This document shows, one piece after another, positions 47,801 through 57,726 of a DNA stretch of 64,000 nucleotides. Under the pieces are notes generated by a model. That model did not search any database. It was not told the DNA's origin and was given only the letters and a program-made list of their open reading frames with translations. Source of the DNA: Cyanophora paradoxa. Taxonomy: Eukaryota > Glaucocystophyceae > Cyanophorales > Cyanophoraceae. The translations under genes were made by a program, and so were the position numbers. The stretch spans positions 496,001-560,000 of the forward strand of contig QPMI01000416.1 of NCBI GenBank assembly GCA_004431415.1. Reading direction: 5' to 3'. Position 1 is the first letter of the stretch, and each line of letters opens with the position of its first letter.

Positions 47801-48310
47801 CGCGCTCGCCTGGTCCCCTGGGCACTGCGGCGCGAACGAACGACGGCGCGGGGCGGCTTAAGCTTGGCGCTGGGGCGCGCTGATGCGCGAGGGGTGGCGA
47901 GCACGCACCCAGTCGCACTCTGCCGCGGTGCAGACATCGCACGTCTGCGGAGGAGCGATCGATCTCAGACCAGGCGGCCGCGGCCGATGGATTCCGCGAA
48001 CTACAAAATCAGAGTTCGGGAGAGCAGCAGCGAGCCCCCAACATGATCCTAGCGATTAGAGCAGCGCCTCGCTCGTGCTCCGCGCTCGACCGGCGCGCGG
48101 CTAGGGAGAGCCGCAAATTTCGACCGCCTCCGACCGCGTCCGGCACGTACGCGCCTTTCCGTCGAGCGCGTAGCAGCGGTCTATCTCCACCTGCTCCTCG
48201 GCCGTGAAGTTGGCGGCAGCGATCGGCAGGAGAGACGAGAGCTGCAAAACCGCCAGGGCGCTAAGGAGAGCGGCAGCCTGCATGGGGACGGTCGGCGATC
48301 CAGGGCTCAT
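44826..48310 (-). CDS. Type I surface protein with KRE9-like domain
   Basis: This is probably a cell-wall or cell-surface adhesin-like protein. The start is MSPGSPTVPMQAAALLSALA (48,310; or MQAAAL at 48,283), a signal peptide. A Cys-rich PSI-like part follows (RCYALDGKARTC, TCDVCTAAECDW, CHAKFLLPISHC; 48,190-47,640). The next exons read SISVVMPDARTVLNAGDTLK (47,487-47,424), IRWVARNVQILSLVQVSLL (about 47,342-47,285) and NWGIPEGTPSGLYVVE (47,090-47,036). These match the I-x-x-P...W-x-A-G-D...I-x-W...TPSGxYxV pattern of the KRE9/KNH1 N-terminal beta-sandwich. Further ectodomain exons reach about 45,600 (Pro/Thr stem), then a TM helix (GGVLGAAAAVAAAVGGVLFV, about 45,350-45,290) and a tail ending DERPPLDNL, TGA 44,826. 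Two introns start with GC (47,423; 47,035). Confidence 0.6.
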
Positions 48311-48411
48311 GCGGAGATGCGATTACAGCCGCCCGCACCGTCGCGCGCCTCATGGTTTCGATGCTCAGCAGTTTGGAATCAGGCCCCAGGGGGTACGGTG
48401 CCAAATCGAAC
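48311..48411. promoter_or_regulatory. Bidirectional promoter region, 101 bp
   Basis: Only 101 bp separate the start codons of the surface-protein gene (-) and the ACAD10/11 gene (+), so the two presumably share a promoter region. No TATA box is visible. If ACAD10/11 starts at the upstream ATG 48,352 the gap is 41 bp. Confidence 0.5.
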
Positions 48412-51400
48412 ATGGCTTCCCAGGCTCCGTGGCCGCCTCTCGTGGGGCCCGTGCGGGCGCCGATCGACGAGGCGAAGCTCGCGGCGCATCTGCGAGCGGC
48501 CGGCGTGCCGGGGCTCGAAGGCAGCCTCCGCGTAGGGCAGTTCAGCCACGGGCAGTCGAACCCGACGTACTTCGTGCAGGCGGGCGAGCATGCGTACGTT
48601 CTGCGGAAGAAGCCGGCGGGAAAGGTGCGCCTGGCGTGCATCGCTTGCTCGATCGGCTGCTCTTGATCTAGATCTCCGAGCGGCATGGGCCGCGAATCGG
48701 CGGCGTCGCGCGTGCGGCGGCTGAGCTCGTCTCCGCAGCTGCTGCCGAGCGCGCATGCGGTGGAGCGCGAGTTCCGGGTCATGCGGGCGCTCGGCAGGCT
48801 GACCACTGTGCCCGTCCCCGAGGCGATTCTCCTCTGCGAGGACCCCGCCGTGATCGGCACGCCGTTCTTCCTCATGCGTGCGCGCCGTCGAAGCCGCCCG
48901 CCCGCCGCGGGAGCGCGCGGGCGCGACGGGCGCCGCAGGATACGAGCGCGGGCGGCTCTTCCAGGACCCCTCGCTCCCCGGCATGGAGGCGCGGGCGCTT
49001 CCGACGCTTTTCAATCGCCGCTCACTTTCCCCCGCAGCCGGCGGAGCGCGCGGCGGTCTACGAATCGATGGGCGACACGCTCGCCAAGGCCCGCCGCGTT
49101 CGCTGCTTGCGCCGCCTCGGCCCGCCTGAGCGCCCCCGCAGCTGCACGCGGTCGACTGTAAGGCTCTCGGGCTCGCCGACTACGGCCGCGTGGACGGGTA
49201 CTCGCGCCGCCAGGTCGCCCGCTGGACCGCGCAGGCGCGCCCCGGGTCGAATTTGAATTCACCGTACCCTGGCTTCCTCCCGATCCGACGCCCCGCGCGC
49301 AGTACGAGGCGAGCAAGACGGGTACGATCGAAGCGATGGACCGCCTGGCCGCGTGGCTCGCCGGCAACGTACCCCCCGAGGCCGACTCGGACAGCTGCCT
49401 CGTACACGGCGACTTCCGTGCGCCGAAAGGCGTCGCCGTACCCCCCTCTTTCCTGATCCCCCCGCAGGCCTCGACAACCTCGTGTTCCACCCGACGCAGC
49501 CCCGCGTCATCGCCGTCCTGGTACCCCCCGCACCCGAGCCCCGGACTCGTTTGTTTCGCCCTGACGGGTACGCAGGACTGGGAGCTCTCGACCCTCGGGC
49601 ACCCGCTCTCCGACCTGGCGTACAACTGCCTCACGTACTTCCTCCCCCCCTCTTTCCGTGGGTACCGCGGCTTCGCGGGGCGGCCGCTACCCCCCGGGGT
49701 GCCGGACCTGCCGGGGTACGCTGGATCGTACCTGCGGCGGCGGCGGGCGGCGGGCCTTTCGGAGCTGGACGCGCCCTCCCTGCGCTTCTACATTGCGCTC
49801 TCGTTCTTCCGCGGGGCCGGCATCCTCCAGGGCGTCTACAAGCGCTCGCTGCAGGGCAACGCCTCCGCCGCCAACGCCGCCGCCGTCGGCGCTGCCGCCG
49901 CCGAGCTCGCCGCCGCCGGCCTCGCCTGCGCCCTCGGGCCCCCCATCGGGCTCACCCTGGCGCCCGCCACCGGCCCCTCGGGGGTACGGTGCCACGGCGA
50001 GGACCTCCGGAGGCGCCTCCTCGCCTTTATGGATCAGCATGTGTACCCCTCCGAGAAGGCGCGCGGGCCCGTACCCCGGAAGGGCCGCATCGGGCCCTGA
50101 TGCCGCACCCCGTACCCCCCGCAGGCGTTCGAGGCGGAGCTGGAGGGGGCGGAGCGCGGGGGGCGCTCGCGGTGGGACCCCTCCCCAACGATCGAGCGCC
50201 TCAAGGCCCGCCGTACCCCCTCTAGAAGATCCCGTACCCCCGCCTGACTGTTTCTCCAGGCCCTGGTGAAGCAGGCGGGCCTCTGGAACTTGTGGCTACC
50301 CCCCGGCACCCCGTCCGCCCCCCGGCCCCCTCTAGATCTCGTACCCGTGCCCTCGACCCGCTCACGCGTAGCCCCCTTCAGGTACGGCCCCGGGCTGTCG
50401 AACGCGGGGTATGCTCCCCTCGCTGAGATCATGGGGCGGTCCCCCATCGCTCCGGAGGCCTTCAACTGCTCCGCACCCGGTACCCCTCGACGCAATGCTC
50501 CGTACCCCCGTTCGATCCGATACCCCTCGCAGACACGGGGAACATGGAGGTCCTCCTCCTGTACGGCAGCGACGAGCAGGTAGCCCCTTACCCCCCTCCT
50601 CCCCCCCTCTGTCCCCCGGCCCGCCCTCCCGCTCAGCGCCACGCGCAGAAGAAGCGCTGGCTGGTGCCGCTGCTCGAAGGGTCCATCCGATCCATGTTCG
50701 GCATGTGCGCCGCGCCGCGCCGCGCGCCACTCTGGTGCACGTTCGCCCGTCTGGGCGAAAGGTCGCTTCGTTCGCAGGACCGAGCCGGCGGTCGCCTCCT
50801 CCGACGCGACGAACATGGAGGCGTCGATCCTCCCCGCCCCGGGCCGCCCCGTGCGCCCTTCGATCCGTCTGAGCCTTCTGAGCCGTCTGAGCCGTCTGAG
50901 TCGGCGCTCTCTAGGGGTACCTCGAGGTCTCGGGGCGCAAGTGGTGGAGCTCGGGCGCCGGTACGTCGGCCTGCAAGGTGCGTCGTACCCCCGCTAGGCT
51001 CAGACGGCTCAGACGGCTCAGCCGAGCCGAGCCCGGCTCTCCCTCGCCCCTTCCCCTTAAGACCCACCTCGGCCCGCTCCCCCCTCAGGTCGCCATCGTC
51101 ATGGGCCGCTCCGCTGCCCCGTGCGTACCCCCCCGTCCACTCCACCCCCCTTCCTCCGCCCCCCCGACCCGCGCCTCAGGGGCTCCGGTGCCCCACGGCA
51201 CAAGCAGCACTCGATGGTCCTCGTCCCGATGGGTACAGCTTTCATTTATTCCTCTGCGTTTTTGCTTTGCGCCCGTACCCTTCTAAGGGAGGAGTTCTTT
51301 GCTCGAAGATTCGCCTGGCGTGAAGATTCTGCGGCCTCTCAAGGTCTTCGGTGCGCCGTACCCCCGGGGCCGCCCTCTTCGCCGTACCCCCATCCATCTC

Positions 51401-52483
51401 GATTCACGGCCCTTGGTAGGGTACGACGACGCGCCTGCGGGCCACTGCGAGGTCGTGTTCGAGAACGTGCGGGGCCCTTTTCGTTCGCTTCGTTCGCGTT
51501 CCGGCGCCGACCGGCCGCCCCGAAATTAAAGGTCATCGTCCCGGAGTCGAACCTGATCCTGGGGGCCGGCCGCGGCTTCGAGATCGCTCAGGGCCGCCTG
51601 GGGTACGCGCGCGTGCATCGCCGTACCCCCCGCCGCTCTTACCTGTCGCAGGCCCGGGCGCATGCACCACTGCATGCGACTGATCGGCCTGGGTGAACGT
51701 TCCCTTGAGCTCGCGTGCCGGCGCGCCCTCTCCCGGCGCGCCTTCGGGCGACCGCTCGCCGAGCAGGGCGCCCTCCGCCGCGACGTGCGCACGCCCGTAC
51801 CCCCTTGCCTTCCTCCCCCCCTCGAATAATCTCGTACCCCCGCCAGATCGCGGCGAGCCGGGCCGAGCTGGACCAGGCCCGCCTCCTCGTTCTGGACGCG
51901 GCCGGCCGCATGGACGCCGAGGGGAACCGCGCCGCCGCCGGCGCCGTCGCCCTCGCCAAGGCGCGTGACGTCACGCCCCCGCGTGACGTCACGCCCCCCG
52001 TGACGTCGCGCGCGCACCCGCCGCGCAGGCCGTCGTGCCCTCCGCTGTCTGCCGGGTCGTCGACCGCGCCATCCAGGTACCCCCCTCGATCCCCCGATGC
52101 TCGCTGCCGCACTACCCCTGACGATTCCCCCCTCCCCACCCCCACCTCTCCCAGATCCATGGCGGGGCGGGCGTCTCCGAAGACTTCCCCCTCGCCCAGG
52201 CTCGTACCCCCCACTCCGCTACCTCCCCAATGCGCTCCCCCCCCCCCCCCCCCCCCACTCTCTGACGCGGGACGTTAGGCCTACGCGGCCGCTCGGACGC
52301 TTCGGATCGCCGACGGTCCCGACGAGGCGCGTACCCCTTTCCTGTGCTTGCCCCTCCTCTCTCTCTCCTAAGCAGCAGCTGCAGGTGCATCTCGAGACGG
52401 TCGCCCGAGCGGAGCTCGCCAAATACAGCGGGGCGGGCGCCGGCCCCCGGGGGCCCGCGGGGGCCCGGCGCGCCCGCCTGTAG
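48412..52483 (+). CDS. Acyl-CoA dehydrogenase family member 10/11 (kinase-like + ACAD)
   Basis: It would phosphorylate 4-hydroxyacyl-CoAs and then remove the phosphate by an FAD-dependent dehydrogenase fold, feeding beta-oxidation in mitochondrion or peroxisome. The N-terminal APH domain reads [28 protein letters not shown], and the catalytic HGDFRLDN assembled over the intron at 49,418. Its end reads [20 protein letters not shown] (49,795-). The ACAD domain reads [14 protein letters not shown] (50,262-), [109 protein letters not shown]. The stop is TAG 52,481-52,483. About 20 introns, at least eight with GC donors, most carrying CGTACCCCC. Start at 48,412 (MASQAPWPP). The best-supported gene here. 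Confidence 0.92.
50878..51025 (+). repeat. CTGAGCCGT / GGCTCAGAC inverted repeat clusters in ACAD introns
   Basis: Copies of CTTCTGAGCCGTCTGAGCCGTCTGAG at 50,870-50,900 in one intron face GGCTCAGACGGCTCAGACGGCTCAG at 50,996-51,020 in the next. The two arms are reverse complements and flank the GRKWWSSGA exon, so the pre-mRNA could loop this exon out. Confidence 0.65.
51961..52026 (+). repeat. Three GTGACGTCA/G units in an ACAD intron
   Basis: The 66-base GC-AG intron contains GTGACGTCACGCCCCCGC, GTGACGTCACGCCCCC and GTGACGTCGCG in tandem. TGACGTCA is the classical CRE/ATF palindrome; whether it binds anything here is unknown. Confidence 0.6.
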
Positions 52484-53347
52484 CCGCTGGCCATGCATAT
52501 GGCGCCCCCGCTCGGAGATCCGCGCCCCGGATCCGCCGGCCCGGCCCGGCCTAGCTATAGCCTACTACGGTAGGCTATAGGCCTGCGGCGCCGGCCGCAG
52601 TCAGGCCCGCAGATGCCTCGAAAGATGTATTTGTGCATGCGCAGTGTGCGCGCGGGATCAAATGCTCGGGGCCGCCGCGGCGCCGGCGCTGCCCGCACGT
52701 GCACGCGGCCGCGGCCGCCGCGCCGCCGAATTCGAAGCTACGTATACGCGCCGGTTGCGGCCGGTATATACCGACGTACTACGGTATATAATACCGTCGG
52801 GCTCTACATTACCGCAACATTAATAACCGCGTTATAAAACCCGGCCCTCCGTTGAGCAAAATACCGTGCACGTGGTACCAAATTACCGGAGCCTCATGCA
52901 GCCTGATGCACTGCGGCAGGATCATGCACTGACATGCAGCCTGAGGCCCTGAGCTCGAGCCAGCCTCATCAGGCCGGGCAGGCCCTCATGCGCATGCAGC
53001 CTGATGCAGGGCCTGCTGCCATGCCCGCAGTCTGGGGACTCTGGGCCGCAGACTGCAGCCTGGCATGCGCACTGGGCTGGCAGACTGTGGCAGTACCGCA
53101 GGATAACTTTTTTTAGCAATCGGATCCGGATCAGTCTCGCGGGATCCGGACGTCGACTCCGGACTCTGGGGATCCGGATTCCGGAGTCGCGGACTCGCGG
53201 GCCGCGGCGTCTCGCCGCGACTCTCGCGCACGGCAAAAAAAACGTGATCATGAAAACTTGAAAAGCACCCGAGTAGCCTAGTAGGCTCGCGATCGGAGAA
53301 GCGGCCGGCCGGCGGACGCCGCTCGCGGGCGGCGGCCGCTGCCCGCC
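52484..53347. other. Intergenic, palindrome-rich
   Basis: No gene was seen. There are many short inverted repeats: CTATAGCCTACTACGGTAGGCTATAG (two arms around 52,568), CGGTATATA clusters at 52,760-52,800, and CATGCAGCCTGATGCA repeats at 52,890-53,015. CGGATCCGGATC-type chains lie at 53,120-53,185. Confidence 0.5.
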
Positions 53348-54353
53348 ATGGCCAGTGCCCGGGCAGCGCTAGCCCGGCCCGCCGGCGCCGCGCGCGTGCG
53401 CCGTGCGCGGCCCCGCGCGCGGCGGCCGCGCGCGAGTTCGTTGGTACAAGTACCCCCGGAACGACGCTCCTTACCTTGCCAGTTGCAGACTCTGAAAGTT
53501 GCAGTTGCAGGCTTGCAGCTGCAGACCTCGGCCTCACTGCTGCCAGGCTGGTCGCGGGTTCAACGGTTTCTGTGAGTGCCTCGCTTTTAATTTGTCCGAT
53601 CCGTCGGCCACGGTTGCGATCAATGATCCTCTCTAGGCTCTAGCCAGCGTTCTAACTTAGTAACCGCCGCGCGCTGATTCCAACGTCGACCCCCGCTTCG
53701 CGCAGTGAGCACACAGACCCCCCGGGATATCATTTCTGCAAAATGGGTGCGGCTGAGGGCAAATGCTATCAGGGTGCGACGCGGCGCGGGCGCCATGCCT
53801 TGGTTTAGCGGAACTTCTCGGAATGCGCGCAGTACCGTACTGATCCTAAAATCGATTGCAGATCGCGACTGCAGCGGCGAGCTTCTGCATGCCGGCTGCT
53901 ACGAGGAGTCCTGCCGGACGGGTCGGGGCGCGGGGAAGTCGTGGCGCGAGGCGTCCTCCGGCAAGTGCAAGAACTTCCAGCTTGAAGACGAGAACCAGGT
54001 GCCGTGCCGCAGCGCTGCAATAGTTCAATCTAGACTTTAAATTTCCATGATCACGAATGTGGCCCGCACTCGAAATTCACGCCCTGCGCGCACTTTTGGG
54101 CGCAGCTCGTGGGCGCGGAGGAGCTCGCGACCGAGCAGCTCGAGGAGCTGAACGTCGCAGCGACTGAGGTCGACATGTTCGTGGACGCTGCCGAGCTCGA
54201 CGCCGCCGGCGACCTCTTCCAGACGGTGCGCCCGGCCCCGCTCTGATCAAGACTCTGAGACGTCCCCGATCCGTTAACGTTATTCTGCCGCATGCTGCGC
54301 CCTGACCGGCTTGCGCGCCCCGCGCTCGGCAGGTGGATGTGGAGTTCTACTAG
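53348..54353 (+). CDS. Small Cys-rich protein, family unknown
   Basis: Exons join in frame as LPGWSRVQR (to about 53,570), EHTDPPGYHFCKMGAAEGKC (53,707-53,772), a short NFSECAQ exon (about 53,812-53,834), CSGELLHAGCYEESC through FQLEDENQVPC (53,869-54,006) and ECGPHSKFTPCAHFW to DLFQT (54,057-54,222). The last exon VDVEFY ends at TAG 54,351-54,353. About eight Cys are evenly spaced, like an extracellular or redox-structured domain, but I cannot name the family. The N-terminus at 53,348 (MASARAALARPAGAARVRR) is Ala/Arg-rich and resembles an organelle presequence; this start is tentative. Confidence 0.45.
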
Positions 54354-55203
54354 CGAGCTTTAGCCCTTCTCACTCCCGGAGTCCCGGGACGGATCCGGAA
54401 TCGATGATAGTGATTCACTACCGCTACCATCATGGCATAGCACGCCTGGCCAATCTTAATTCAATTTGTTATGCCTGGTTGAAATGCCTTGCTCGCTTTG
54501 TCAAAGCAGTCTATGCGAGCGATCTATGGCCATGGAGCTCGAGGGCATCGAATCAAATGCGGGGCGATCGCGAGGGGCCGGGTGTTGGGGGGCCGGGTGC
54601 ACGTGGCGTGAGGGGGACCGGAGGGTGGTACCGGTGGTGGAGAGTTGTGTGTGGGAGAATGCGGGGGAAGGCACGTGGAAACAAAATTCGAAAGAATTCG
54701 AACGCTAACCTGGTGAGACGAAGTCGGGGGAGGGGAGCGGGGTGGGGGGGTGGGGGGGGGTGGGGTGAGCCCGGAGGTACGAGTAGGAGACTCCGGGAGG
54801 GGATAATATAAGGCGGGGCGGGTACGTATACGGGTCGCGATGGCAGAGAATCTCACTCCGTAACAAGAACTGCCCGGCGCTTCTTCTGCCCGCCCCGCCA
54901 CCCCCGCCGCCCCCTCCTCCCCCCCCCCCCCCCGGTCCGGCCCCCGCTGAAAAAAAGTGCCCCCCCCCCCGGTCCGCCCCCCCCCCCCCACACACCCGGT
55001 CCGCCCCCCCCCCCCCCCCGGTCCCCTTCCCCAGGTCCGCCCCCCCCCCCCCCCAGGTCCGCCCTCCCCCCCCCCCCTGGTTTGGAGGAAAGCCTTTAAG
55101 TGCCTGGAATACATTTTTTTACGTGCTGCATTTATATGCTACATATGGCTAAACGGCCGAATGGCCCAGCGGCCAAGCTGAAGCGGCTAAGCGGCCAAGC
55201 GGC
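54354..55203. repeat. Intergenic C-run minisatellite
   Basis: From about 54,930 to 55,080 the unit GGTCCGCCCCCCC (C-run of variable length) is repeated six times. The G-rich and C-rich sides flanking 54,720-54,930 are also low complexity. No gene was seen between the Cys-rich gene and the multipass gene, whose 3' ends face each other here. The homopolymer lengths may be unreliable. Confidence 0.6.
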
Positions 55204-57642
55204 TCAGACGCGGGGGCCGTAGTAGTAGGGGGCGGCGGCGCCGGCCGGGGCCGCGGCGGTGGCGGCCGGGCCGGCCTTGAGCAGGGCCACAACGTTCAGG
55301 AGGAGTTCGCCTGCGCGGAGGGGTACAGTACAGTCAGCGGGGCCCTCAATTTGGCTCTTTGGCGTTCAAGCCTCTCTTAAGCCTGTTTTTGATTAACCCG
55401 CCAGCTCTTTAGAATGAGTTCGCATCTACCGTGAGACTGCTCTGAGCTTTTATCAAGTAGCCTGCCCCAGGCTCCAGGCCCCGGGGCCGGCCGGCCGGGC
55501 GGGCGCACCGCAGAGGGCGACGAAGACGAGGGCCGGGGCGGAGGCGAGGGTCGGCGCGGCGTAGCGGCGAACGAAGTCCCCGTACACCCAGATCATCGCC
55601 ACCTGCGAACGAAGGCGCCTGAGGAGACGGCGCTCTGATGGGGGAGACGGCGGCTCTACGGCTTGAAAAGGCTAAAAGAATGTGCTCTAGACTTCTAGAA
55701 TGACGGCGACGTCCTCTAAGCTAAGACTTCTCACTTTAGCTACAAGAAGGTGCTCTAGATTATAGAAGAAGAATTGAAGTGCGGGGCCGGGCGGGGCGCA
55801 CGACGCCGGCGAAGGAGGCGGCCATGCAGCGGAGGTTCGTCGCCTCGTCCGCCCGCGCGAGGCCGATGATGACCTGCCGGCCGCGGCGCCGTCCCATCAG
55901 CTAAGAGAAGAAGAGGAGGAGCCGCGGGCGCGGGCGCCGTCCTCTCTGCTAACAGAAGGCGCTCAAGACCCTAGAAAGAAGCTAGGAAGCTAGCAGGTTG
56001 AGTTGAGAGTGGTAAGGTAGAGCACTAGGCGAGCCCCCTTCTGACCATCCCGGGGCGCAGGGCGCAGACCCTAGAAAGAAGCTAGGAAGCTAGGAAGCTA
56101 GCTAGGAGGAATGAAGCCCGGGACGGACCGCCAGGTTCGTGGCGATGAAGACGACGGCCGCGAGGCGCAGGAGCGCGACCGTCGCCTGCGCACGAAGTTA
56201 GGGCGCGGGGTGGGGGGGTGGGGGGGGAAGGGGGGGGGCTGGGCGGGGTAGGGGGTGGGGGGGAGGGGGGCGGAGGGGGGTGTCAAGCGGGCGGGCGCAC
56301 GGGGAGCGAGTAGAGGCCCTCGGCGGTGGTGCCGACAAAGCCGGGGGCGACCCACTTGTTGAACTGGACGGCGGTTCAAGCCCAAGCCCAAGCCCAAGCC
56401 CAAGCTCATGCCGGCGGCTCGAGCTCGAGCCGGCGGCTTCAAGCCCACCTGGACGGGCCAGAAGAGGGCGACGGTGAAGAAGAGGAGCCAGAGGAGCGAA
56501 AAGCCGAAGCCCACGATCTGCTCGTGTTCGTATGAGGCCCGAGACGTCACTGAGCAAGTGAGAAGGGGGGCGGGGGGGGGCCAAAAGGGGGGGGGGGGCG
56601 AGTGGCCCCGGGTACACGTACCGCGAAGATGTCCAGCTTCTTGCGCGGGGCGGCCGCGGCGGGCTGGGCGCCCTGCTGGCCCCAGAAGCGCCACGCGGAG
56701 AGGGCCGCAAGCAGCAGGGTGAGGATGTGGGGTACGAGGTACAGCATCGGGCCTGGCGTGCCCCCGGGGTACAGCCGTTAGACTATAAATAGAGAAGCTG
56801 AGCGGCGGGGTACGGCCGCACCGAAGGCGAAGACGGGGTTGTGCTTGTTGTGGAAGAGTCCGTAGACGATGATCTGCGCGGCGGGGCCGTTGAGATTTGA
56901 ATTCAAATTCGAACGTGAAGAAGATAGGGGTACCTTCCCCAGGGCCCCCAGGGCGCACGGGATGCCGAGGAGGAGGGCGGCGATCTGGCGGGGAGCCTTA
57001 GATTTGATCCGAGATTTGATTCGATTCGAGCCGAGACGGACGCACGCGGCTGTCGCCGACGGTCGTCGCGTGGCGGAGGACAATGTAAAAGATGGCGGCG
57101 CCGAGGATGACTGAGCGCGGGAAAGCGGTCGGACGGAGAAAGGCGGACGGGCGTTGGAGTTTGAAACCGCACGCACGCGAGATTCCGTACAGCTGGACCG
57201 CCAACTCGTTCACTGATCGAAGGCCCCGTCAGCTCGCGCGCAAGCTAATTGCGCAATCTTCAGCGCCGGCGCCGCCCAGCCAGCGCCCCGATCATCGGAT
57301 CGGACGCTCCGGCCGAGGTGTACGCGAGGGCCTAGGGCTTATCCAGGGCTCGGACGCACGGGGATCGCCGACGAAGACCTTCTCATCGAGGCCCGGAGTG
57401 ATGAAGTTCTCGAACCAGTAGGGCGCCATCAGCGCCCATGCTCCCAACACGTAGAACCTGCATTTCCGAAGGCAGGCACGTGAGTCGAGGGCGCCAGGCG
57501 CCGCGCGCGGCTAAGCCGACGCGACGGTCCGATTGACGTCAGGGCTCGGGGCTCGGAGCGGAGGTTCGGTCTTGCGAAGCTAAAGGGCGCACACTAGCGG
57601 GCCGGCGAAGAAGAAGTGGAAGTCGAAGAGCGAGAACGCCAT
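55204..57642 (-). CDS. Multipass membrane protein, family unknown
   Basis: The start MAFSLFDFHFFFAGPLV (57,642) splices to FYVLGAWALMAPYWFENFIT (57,459-57,390). Further exons with TM-like segments: VNELAVQLYGISRACGF and SVILGAAIFYIVLRHATTV (57,213-57,055), QIAALLLGIPCALGALGKV (about 56,990-56,935), IIVYGLFHNKHNPVFAFG (56,875-56,820), MLYLVPHILTLLLAALSAWR (56,747-), VGFGFSLLWLLFFTVALFWP (56,520-), an Ala/Val-rich segment at 56,190-56,110, MIWVYGDFVRRYAAPTLA (55,600-) and the C-terminus PAGAAAPYYYGPRV, TGA 55,204. At least seven hydrophobic segments. Introns contain CGGGGTAC on the + strand, the usual minus-gene signature. I do not recognise the family. Confidence 0.6.
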
Positions 57643-57726
57643 CTTTTTGGGGACTGTCGAAACTGTTCAACGGTTACCGGTACCCGGGACCGTGCCAGCA
57701 AACAAGCCGCATCGCTCACCAGCAGG
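57643..57726. promoter_or_regulatory. Bidirectional promoter region, 84 bp
   Basis: Start codons of the multipass protein (-) and the first dehydrogenase (+) are 84 bp apart. An in-frame upstream ATG for the dehydrogenase at 57,616 would overlap the other gene's first exon. GGTACCCGGGACCGTGCC is present; no TATA box was seen. Confidence 0.45.

Noticed and set aside
54930-55080. C-run repeats as a possible CRISPR-like array
   Set aside because: Units are homopolymer-dominated with no unique spacers, in a eukaryotic context.
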